Source: CAMFTQ01 sp051881615 (GTDB lineage: Bacteria > Bacillota > Clostridia > Oscillospirales > Acutalibacteraceae). From it: a stretch of DNA of 29,351 nucleotides. Each line of letters opens with the position of its first letter. Position 1 is the first letter of the stretch. A program made the translations under genes and the position numbers. Under the pieces are notes generated by a model. That model was not told the DNA's origin. It worked only from the letters and a program-made list of their open reading frames with translations, and did not search any database. The stretch lies in the NCBI GenBank assembly GCA_051881615.1, contig JBJEQF010000031.1, positions 1 to 29,351 of the forward strand, written 5' to 3'. Below are positions 23,660 to 29,351 of the stretch, piece by piece.

Positions 23660-23695
23660 ACAAAGACGTTTCACAATTTTGTGAGGCGTCTTTGT
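23660..23695 (+). promoter_or_regulatory. Leader hairpin before the ATP-grasp gene
   Basis: The first bases of the transcript form a 16-bp stem: arms ACAAAGACGTTTCACA and TGTGAGGCGTCTTTGT (two wobble pairs) around ATTT. It is followed by CTGTTT and, 23 bases after the stem, the ATG, with AAAGGGGGAAA as ribosome site. It has only a weak T-run, so it could act as mRNA stabiliser, protein-binding site or leaky attenuator. Its CAAAG-rich stem resembles the 11001-11028 leader terminator. Confidence 0.65.
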
Positions 23696-23717
23696 CTGTT
23701 TAAAGGGGGAAATAATT

Positions 23718-25034
23718 ATGGATGAACTTATCAGACACTCTAAAACAATCAATAAGCTATTGGCCAGATACGGAGTAAAATTCGGAATATATAAAAACGG
23801 AGTATTTAATGAACAGCTTTTCCCTTTCGACCCGATTCCGAGAATTATTGATAACAGGCAATTCTCTTTCCTTGAGAAGGGACTTATTCAGCGAGTAAAT
23901 GCGCTCAACTGCTTTTTATCCGACATTTACGGCAGGAAACAAATCGTCAAGGACGGTGTTATTCCCGAAGAATTTATTTATTCGGCTACAGGTTTTCTTC
24001 CGCCGTGTGACGGAGTTATTCCTCCAAAAAATATATACAGTCATATTTCAGGTATTGACCTTGTTCAGTCAAAGGATGATAACTGGTATATTCTGGAGGA
24101 TAATCTGAGAGTGCCTTCGGGTGCGTCTTATCCGATGATTGCAAGAGAGTTTCAGAGAAGAAGTGCTCCTCAGAGCTTTCAGAAAAACAGCGTTATCGAC
24201 AACAGAAATTATGCCGACCTGCTGAAAAACGTGATGGACTATGTAAATACAGGCGGTATTAATGTTATTCTTTCACCGGGAAGATACAATGCGGCTTTTT
24301 TTGAACATTCATATCTTGCAGAAAGAACCGGAGCAATTCTTACTACCGGTAATGATATTGTATGCGAGAATGATAATCTTTACTATATTGATTACAACGG
24401 CAGAAAGCAGAGAATCGGCGCAGTTTACAGGCGGATTTCCGATGAATATCTTGACCCTATGACATTTAACGAGGAGTCTGTAATCGGTATTCCTCACATA
24501 TTTGAAGCGTATAAAAAGGGAAATGTTGCATTGATTAATGCACCCGGAAACGGCGTTGCCGATGATAAGGGAATATATTACTTTGTACCGAAGATGATAA
24601 AATATTATCTCGGTGAGGAAGCTGTACTGAGCAATGCACCTACATATCTTCCTTTCTATGAGGACGATATGAAATATGTGCTTGCTAATTTTGATAATCT
24701 CGTAATAAAGGATGTTGCCGAAGCAGGCGGGTACGGAGTAGTGTTTGGCAATTCCCTTACAAAAGAAAAGAAGGCGGATTTTATCAATCTGCTTAAAAAA
24801 GAGCCGCGCAGATTTATTGCGCAGGAGATTATTGATTTTTACGATTTGGACATTCTTGATGAAGACGGCAGCCGGGTACCCAGAAAGGCTGACCTGAGAG
24901 CTTTTGTACTCACGGACAGTACAACAAAGGTATGGGCAAGCGGACTAACAAGATTTTCAAGAAATCCCGATTCGTTCATAGTAAATTCATCACAGGGCGG
25001 AGGTTTTAAAGATACATGGGTATTATCACGTTAG
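23718..25034 (+). CDS. Circularly permuted ATP-grasp protein
   Basis: The 438-residue protein matches the circularly permuted ATP-grasp family (formerly DUF404/DUF407): LLARYGVKFGIY and FPFDPIPRII at the start, YILEDNLRVPSGASYP (about 124-139), NVILSPGRYNAAFFEH, AERTGAILTTGNDI, VYRRISDEYLDP, VIKDVAEAGGYGVVFG (about 329-344) and RKADLRAFVL near the end. ATP-grasp enzymes join a carboxylate to an amine through an acyl phosphate; this family is predicted to form peptide or amide bonds, but no product is established. It is the first gene of its operon and overlaps the alpha-E gene by 19 bases, so the two products probably work as a complex. Confidence 0.93.
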   Translation: MDELIRHSKTINKLLARYGVKFGIYKNGVFNEQLFPFDPIPRIIDNRQFSFLEKGLIQRVNALNCFLSDIYGRKQIVKDGVIPEEFIYSATGFLPPCDGVIPPKNIYSHISGIDLVQSKDDNWYILEDNLRVPSGASYPMIAREFQRRSAPQSFQKNSVIDNRNYADLLKNVMDYVNTGGINVILSPGRYNAAFFEHSYLAERTGAILTTGNDIVCENDNLYYIDYNGRKQRIGAVYRRISDEYLDPMTFNEESVIGIPHIFEAYKKGNVALINAPGNGVADDKGIYYFVPKMIKYYLGEEAVLSNAPTYLPFYEDDMKYVLANFDNLVIKDVAEAGGYGVVFGNSLTKEKKADFINLLKKEPRRFIAQEIIDFYDLDILDEDGSRVPRKADLRAFVLTDSTTKVWASGLTRFSRNPDSFIVNSSQGGGFKDTWVLSR

Positions 25035-25684
25035 ACAAAATAGATCACTTGCTTTGGCTTGGCAGATATACGGAGCGAGTACATACAACATTAAAATATT
25101 TTCTTAAGGGATCAGACAGGATGCTTGATGCAGATCCCGGATTTTATTCGGAATTCTGTGAAAAAATAGGCATCACAAACATATACGGTTCACGGGAAAA
25201 CTTTTTAAAAACCTATCCGTTTGATGAGTCGGATCCTAACTCGATAATCAGCAATTTAAACCGTGCATATGACAATGCAATAGTTATGCGTGACTACATC
25301 GGCACAGAAACAATGGCATATATTCAGCTTGCTATTGATGATATAGTCAACGCCGAGCGTGGTTGCACGCCTCTTGCGGATCTTATGCTGGTAGTTGACC
25401 ACCTGCTTGCATTCTGGGGCTGCGTAAACGATTTGATTGACGATGAGCAGATACGAAATATTATCAAGCTCGGAAAAGGTGTTGAACGCATTGATTTATA
25501 TTTAAGCCTTGATAAGCAGTTGAGCGAAATCAGGAGAGAGTACAACAGAATGAAGCAGTTTCTGGCTAAATCTCAAATCAGGTATGATGAAAGCGTAATT
25601 AATACATTTGATTCAATGCTTGATTTATGTGATTTCAACTATACTACTGCACGAAGTCTTTTGAGAAATCTGTTAACAGAGTAA
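25016..25684 (+). CDS. Alpha-E domain protein (DUF403)
   Basis: The 222-residue, nearly all-helical protein has the family opening DHLLWLGRYTERVHTTLKYF (about 9-28) and the spaced acidic/aromatic helices typical of alpha-E proteins. The family has no known catalytic activity and is almost always encoded next to the circularly permuted ATP-grasp, sometimes fused to it. The ATG lies inside the end of the ATP-grasp gene, with GGAGG 12 bases upstream, which is a long spacing; coupled translation may compensate. A role as partner or substrate-carrier of the ligase is inferred from linkage only. Confidence 0.9.
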   Translation: MGIITLDKIDHLLWLGRYTERVHTTLKYFLKGSDRMLDADPGFYSEFCEKIGITNIYGSRENFLKTYPFDESDPNSIISNLNRAYDNAIVMRDYIGTETMAYIQLAIDDIVNAERGCTPLADLMLVVDHLLAFWGCVNDLIDDEQIRNIIKLGKGVERIDLYLSLDKQLSEIRREYNRMKQFLAKSQIRYDESVINTFDSMLDLCDFNYTTARSLLRNLLTE

Positions 25685-25690
25685 GAAAGA

Positions 25691-26491
25691 GTGATATTTA
25701 TCAAGAACCTGAAATTTAAATACGAATTGCAGGCTGAATACAGTGATTCAGTAAGCTCGCATAATTTCTCGGTAATGTTTTTGCCCGTAAGTACAAATCG
25801 TCAGGAAATTACCGAGCTGGATATTAACATCGTTGGCTGTGATAAATACTGCAAAACTTCTGATAATTTCAATAACAAAAAGATTTACGGAATTATTAAA
25901 GAACCGCACAGCTGTTTTGATATTACGGTCACAGGCAAGGCAAAAACGGGAATTGATATTTATGAGGAATACACAAATAATATGCAAGAGTATTCTATAC
26001 TCAAATTCCCTACTCGGCTTACATATCCTTATGGGAAAATCAGAGAGTATCATAAAAACCTTGAAATGGGAAATTTTATAAGTCCCTACGAAAAGGCTTT
26101 ACACATTATGCATACGCTTTATTACACTTTTAGATATAAGCCGGGTGCAACATCAATTCACGCTACTGCTGAAGAGGCTCTGAATCTGGGAGAAGGCGTT
26201 TGTCAGGATTATACACACATTATGCTTTCTCTCTTAAGAATGGAGAATATTCCTGCAAGGTATGTAGTAGGAGTAATGCTCGGTGAAGGTTCAAGTCATG
26301 CATGGGTTGAAGTATTGTGCAACGGCTATTGGTACGGCTTTGACCCTACTAACAATAAGCTTGTAAATGATGAGTATATCAGGGTATCTTGCGGCAGGGA
26401 TTCAAGCGATTGTGCGGTAATAAGAGGAACATTCAAGGGCTGTGTAACTCAGACTCAAAAAGAAAGTGTTTCGGTTGAGGAAATATATTGA
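25691..26491 (+). CDS. Transglutaminase-like cysteine protease-fold protein
   Basis: The 266-residue protein has an N-terminal beta-rich region (about 1-110) and a transglutaminase core with the triad C171 (EGVCQDYTH), H203 (SSHAWVEV) and D218 (YWYGFDPTNN). It could cleave or form amide bonds. No signal peptide is present, so it is cytoplasmic like its neighbours. ATP-grasp, alpha-E and transglutaminase form a widely conserved trio with unknown product. The start is GTG at 25691, six bases after the alpha-E stop; the ribosome site AAGAAAGA is weak and close, suggesting coupled translation. Confidence 0.9.
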   Translation: MIFIKNLKFKYELQAEYSDSVSSHNFSVMFLPVSTNRQEITELDINIVGCDKYCKTSDNFNNKKIYGIIKEPHSCFDITVTGKAKTGIDIYEEYTNNMQEYSILKFPTRLTYPYGKIREYHKNLEMGNFISPYEKALHIMHTLYYTFRYKPGATSIHATAEEALNLGEGVCQDYTHIMLSLLRMENIPARYVVGVMLGEGSSHAWVEVLCNGYWYGFDPTNNKLVNDEYIRVSCGRDSSDCAVIRGTFKGCVTQTQKESVSVEEIY

Positions 26492-26525
26492 TTATATGTG
26501 ATAATGAAGGAAAGGATTTAAGCTT

Positions 26526-27455
26526 ATGATTGAAACTATATGTTCTGTAGGTTTGCCTATTGATGAAACGCTGATGATAAAGAAAAACAGAATTATTCCC
26601 AAAAACGGACTAAAGGGAGATGAGAAAAGAATAAGCATTGTTACGGGAACTCACGGAGATGAGCTTGAGGGACAGTATGTTTGTTATGAAATGCAGAGAA
26701 GGATTAAGGAGAATTATGATAAACTGACAGGTATCGTTGACATATATCCTGCTGTCAATCCGCTTGGAATTGACTCCATAACCCGTGGAATTCCTGCGTT
26801 CGACCTTGATATGAACAGAATTTTTCCCGGCTCTGACAACGGCTCAATGCCTGAATATGTGGCTTATAAAATTGTTGAGGATTTAAGAGGAAGTACAGTT
26901 GCCGTTGATATTCACGCAAGCAACATTTTCTTAAAAGAAATTCCACAGGTGAGAATTAACGAATTAACACGTGATAAGCTTGTGCCTTTGGCAAAGCTTA
27001 TTAATGTTGATTACATATGGGTTCATTCATCTGCTACTGTTCTTGAGTCAACGCTTGCTTACTCACTCAACAGCCTTGATACCCCTACGCTTGTCGTTGA
27101 AATGGGAGTTGGTATGCGTATTACAAAAAGCTACGGTGACCAGCTTGTTGACGGATTGTTTGCTCTTATGAAAGAGCTTGGAATATGGAGCGGAGATGTT
27201 ATTACTCCGAAAGAGCCGATTATTTCAGAGGACGGCGAGGTTTCCTTTATTAATGCAGGAAAATCAGGTGTTTTTTTACCTGCCGTGGAGCATTGGAAAA
27301 ATGTTAAGACAGGCGACCATATAGGCGATATCATAAACCCTCTTACAGGAGAACTCGAAGAGAAAATTTTAGCAGAAACCGATGGTATTGTGTTTACCCT
27401 TCGTGAATATCCTATTGTTTCCGAAGGGTCATTGATTGCGAGAATTCTTGCGTAA
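26526..27455 (+). CDS. M14/aspartoacylase-like zinc amidohydrolase (catalytic residues intact)
   Basis: The 309-residue protein belongs to the succinylglutamate desuccinylase/aspartoacylase branch of M14 metallohydrolases. Zinc ligands H43 and E46 (GTHGDE), H130 (VDIHAS), substrate Arg in DMNRIFPG (N97-R98) and catalytic E192 (VVEMGVG) are all present; residues from about 235 form the usual C-terminal beta domain (NAGKSGVFLPAVEHWKNVKT, GDHIGDI). It would cut an amide bond next to a carboxylate, of an N-acyl amino acid or small peptide. AAGGA lies 13 bases before the ATG. A paralogue lacking the zinc site follows after 13 bases. Confidence 0.9.
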   Translation: MIETICSVGLPIDETLMIKKNRIIPKNGLKGDEKRISIVTGTHGDELEGQYVCYEMQRRIKENYDKLTGIVDIYPAVNPLGIDSITRGIPAFDLDMNRIFPGSDNGSMPEYVAYKIVEDLRGSTVAVDIHASNIFLKEIPQVRINELTRDKLVPLAKLINVDYIWVHSSATVLESTLAYSLNSLDTPTLVVEMGVGMRITKSYGDQLVDGLFALMKELGIWSGDVITPKEPIISEDGEVSFINAGKSGVFLPAVEHWKNVKTGDHIGDIINPLTGELEEKILAETDGIVFTLREYPIVSEGSLIARILA

Positions 27456-27468
27456 GGAGGGAACAAAA

Positions 27469-28407
27469 ATGAAAGAAACAACGCTGTTTGAACTCGGTTC
27501 AGTCTACAGAGATAATATGAGAGTAAAGGGGTATACTTTTGGCAGCGGCGAAAAATCGGTTTGTATTGTAGGAGCTACAAGAGGCAACGAGGTGCAGCAG
27601 GTTTTTATCTGTTCACAGCTGATTAAAATTTTCACACAGCTTGAAAAGCAGGGAAAAATAAAGGGCGGAAAGTCAATTATGGTTGTACCTACGGTGAATA
27701 GTTATTCAATGAATATTCAAAAGCGTTTCTGGCCTACGGACAATACAGATATCAACAGAATGTTTCCCGGATACAATCTCGGTGAAACTACACAGCGTAT
27801 TGCAGGCGGAGTGTTTGAAAAAATAAACGGTTATGAATATGGAATTCAGTTTACAAGCTTTTATATGCAAGGAAGCTTTATTCCGCATGTGAGGATGATG
27901 AAAACAGGCTTTGAAGATATTGAAAAGGCAAAGGACTTCGGACTTCCGTATGTTTTCAGACGTGACGCACGACCTTATGATACAACAACGCTTAATTATA
28001 ACTGGCAGGTGTGGAACACAAAGGCTTTTTCCGTTTATACAAACGCTACCGATACTATTGACGTGCAGAGTGCCAAAAAGGCAATAAATGCAGTTATGAC
28101 ATTTCTTAATAATAACGGCATAATTGCTTATAAGGGTCATCAGGGATATGTTTCGCAATTAATTGAAGGCGGTAGTCTTACAAATGTTAAATCAGAGGTT
28201 GCCGGGCTGTTCATTAGATATGCAGATGTTAACGCACGTGTAAAAAAAGGAGACACTCTGGCTGAAATTTTGGACCCCTACACGGGTAATAGTATTGATT
28301 GTATTAAATCCCCTATAAATGGAATTGTATTTTTCCATGCGTCCCAGCCGCTGATTTATTCAAATACACCTTTGTTTAGGATTATTCCAAGTGATGATAT
28401 TATGTAA
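27469..28407 (+). CDS. M14/aspartoacylase-like paralogue with lost zinc site (predicted pseudoenzyme)
   Basis: The 312-residue protein aligns end to end with the preceding M14 protein but has replaced the active-site residues: the first His is R38 (GATRGNE), the second His is T129 (GIQFTS, anchored by the shared IPxVR that follows) and the catalytic Glu is Y190 (FSVYTN). E41 and the INRMFPG substrate motif (N96-R97) are kept, as is the C-terminal beta domain (VNARVKKGDTLAEILDPYTG). It may bind ligand without hydrolysing it, or act as regulatory partner of the active paralogue. ATG 27469 follows AAGGAGGG; an in-frame upstream start at 27436 overlaps the previous gene and lacks such a site. Confidence 0.85.
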   Translation: MKETTLFELGSVYRDNMRVKGYTFGSGEKSVCIVGATRGNEVQQVFICSQLIKIFTQLEKQGKIKGGKSIMVVPTVNSYSMNIQKRFWPTDNTDINRMFPGYNLGETTQRIAGGVFEKINGYEYGIQFTSFYMQGSFIPHVRMMKTGFEDIEKAKDFGLPYVFRRDARPYDTTTLNYNWQVWNTKAFSVYTNATDTIDVQSAKKAINAVMTFLNNNGIIAYKGHQGYVSQLIEGGSLTNVKSEVAGLFIRYADVNARVKKGDTLAEILDPYTGNSIDCIKSPINGIVFFHASQPLIYSNTPLFRIIPSDDIM

Positions 28408-28459
28408 TGATAATTGAATACATCAATAGCAAGAGAAAATAAATACAGCGACTTCAATT

Positions 28460-28490
28460 ACGAGAGAACTTTCTGCGTTCTCTCGTTTTT
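28460..28490 (+). terminator. Intrinsic terminator of the ATP-grasp/M14 operon
   Basis: ACGAGAGAAC (28460-28469) and GTTCTCTCGT (28477-28486) pair perfectly around TTTCTGC and are followed by TTTT. It ends the operon 52 bases after the last stop. Confidence 0.92.
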
Positions 28491-28557
28491 ATGTTAAAAA
28501 GAGAATTTTAAATTAGAAATTTTAATTATGACTCTTTAATTAAGTTAAGTAAAAATG

Positions 28558-28585
28558 AAAAAAGCCCGATTAAAATGGAGCCTTT
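28558..28585 (-). terminator. Intrinsic terminator downstream of the sigma-factor gene
   Basis: On the minus strand an imperfect stem (AAAGGCTC...against...GGGCTTT, one bulge) is followed by six T. It lies 26 bases after the stop at 28611. The sequence is closely related to the terminator at 10617-10643, including a GGTGCA just outside it on the plus strand. Confidence 0.65.
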
Positions 28586-28610
28586 CGGTGCAATGGCTTT
28601 TGTTATGTTG

Positions 28611-29351
28611 TTAAATTTGCTGTTGTTGAAAATCTTCTTTCAGTTGTTCCAAAATTTTCTTTATTTTCTTTTCTGCACCCTCGGCAGTCAGACCGACTCT
28701 TAATGACGCTTCACGGATTGTCATTTTCTCATTGCTTTTCAGGCAGTCGGGACAGATACCAAATACTAACTCAATCAATCTTAAATCCTGTGGCTTGAGT
28801 TTGCTCAAAGATGTTTTTAATTTTTCTCGCTGTTCGTTTTTGAAATATATCTCTTCAGGGGAGAGTGTGTCTATCTCAACATCAGTGATTGAAGAATTGA
28901 AATAATTTTCATTATCTTGATTGTGAATATCAAGATTGTTGTTTTGCTTAAACGGAGTTGAAGTAATAATGCAGTTCAGTACTGTATTTTCTGAAATATT
29001 CAGTTCCTTTGCAATGTCCGTGACTGCTTCTTCAAGAAGTTTGTCATTCGGTTGTTGCGAGTACAGCAATGTTACTTTTCGTAAATTCTTATACTGATTA
29101 TCATTATCAATATGTACGTTACCGCAGACAGTACGGACATATTCGTGCCACGCTTTGAGCACTTTATATTTTATGAGTTGCAGTAAAGGCATATCCGAAT
29201 CGTAGTTTTGCAGTTCACTCCACAGCAGAGATGAAAAAATTTGTTTCAAGTCGTCAATTCTACTACTTTCTAAACTGTATTTCTTTATAAACAGTTGAGC
29301 GTTTCTGTTGAGTACAGGCTCATAAAGATAGAGAAATTCATTAAAGTATTT
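28611..29351 (-). CDS. Sigma-70-family RNA polymerase sigma factor (5' end outside window)
   Basis: The frame stays open to the right edge, so the gene begins beyond it; the TTG at 29249 is internal. About 246 residues are visible. The first ~75 (NEFLYLYEPVLNRNAQLFIK, LLWSELQNYDSD, VLKAWHEYVRTV) look like region 2, the middle (DIAKELNISENTVLNCII) like region 3, then a linker with LSPEEIYFKNEQREKL and region 4 with LKPQDLRLIELVFG and the helix-turn-helix MTIREASLRVGLTAEGAEKK. An unusual CPDC pair sits between the two halves of region 4. The target promoters are unknown. It is transcribed towards the ATP-grasp operon and has its own terminator. Confidence 0.75.
   Translation of the reverse strand, partial: KYFNEFLYLYEPVLNRNAQLFIKKYSLESSRIDDLKQIFSSLLWSELQNYDSDMPLLQLIKYKVLKAWHEYVRTVCGNVHIDNDNQYKNLRKVTLLYSQQPNDKLLEEAVTDIAKELNISENTVLNCIITSTPFKQNNNLDIHNQDNENYFNSSITDVEIDTLSPEEIYFKNEQREKLKTSLSKLKPQDLRLIELVFGICPDCLKSNEKMTIREASLRVGLTAEGAEKKIKKILEQLKEDFQQQQI

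Overview
The window looks like chromosome from a low-GC Gram-positive anaerobe of the Clostridia, most likely a gut Oscillospiraceae/Ruminococcus-type species. The evidence is the sepF-ylmH-divIVA-ileS-lspA-rluD cell-division block, strong AGGAGG-type ribosome sites, FeoAB with a Cys-rich accessory protein, and a reductive, oxygen-independent pyrimidine route. No genome match was run, so the taxon is an inference.

Layout. (1) 1-6906, plus strand: 3' end of yggS, then sepF, ylmH, divIVA, ileS, lspA and an RluD-family pseudouridine synthase, closed by a terminator. ylmG, often found between sepF and ylmH, is absent. (2) 6945-9609: an iron-uptake operon, feoA-feoB plus a 54-residue Cys-rich membrane protein, behind a consensus promoter overlapped by a DtxR-like palindrome and ended by a strong terminator. 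(3) 9674-10725, minus strand: a lipoprotein alpha/beta hydrolase and, upstream of it, the 3' half of a decayed tRNA-Leu with its own terminator. (4) 10944-23435, plus strand: a catabolic operon behind a promoter and a leader containing an intrinsic terminator. It holds a class-III aminotransferase, an iron-type alcohol dehydrogenase, a two-permease ABC transporter with ATPase and binding protein, a dihydropyrimidinase, a PreA-type dihydropyrimidine dehydrogenase, an M20-type N-carbamoyl amidohydrolase, a cytidylate-kinase-like protein and a PucR regulator. Read together these give uracil/thymine uptake, reduction, ring opening, decarbamoylation to beta-alanine, transamination to malonate semialdehyde and reduction to 3-hydroxypropionate, a complete nitrogen-scavenging route. 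(5) 23621-28490, plus strand: a second operon with its own promoter and leader hairpin, encoding a circularly permuted ATP-grasp ligase, an alpha-E protein, a transglutaminase-like protein and two M14/aspartoacylase-like proteins. (6) 28558-29351, minus strand: a partial sigma-70-family factor.

Most notable. The ABC binding protein (16178-17323) appears to be a circular permutation of the NMT1/THI5 fold, with the normally N-terminal half placed at the C-terminus. The two M14 proteins form an apparent active/inactive pair: the second has replaced two zinc ligands and the catalytic Glu. The PreA protein carries an extra N-terminal two-cluster Fe-S domain like domain I of dihydropyrimidine dehydrogenase but has no flavin reductase partner in the window. 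The 18-kb block of sections 4 and 5 is bracketed by similar tRNA-end/terminator sequences, which may mark an old island, although no integrase is visible.
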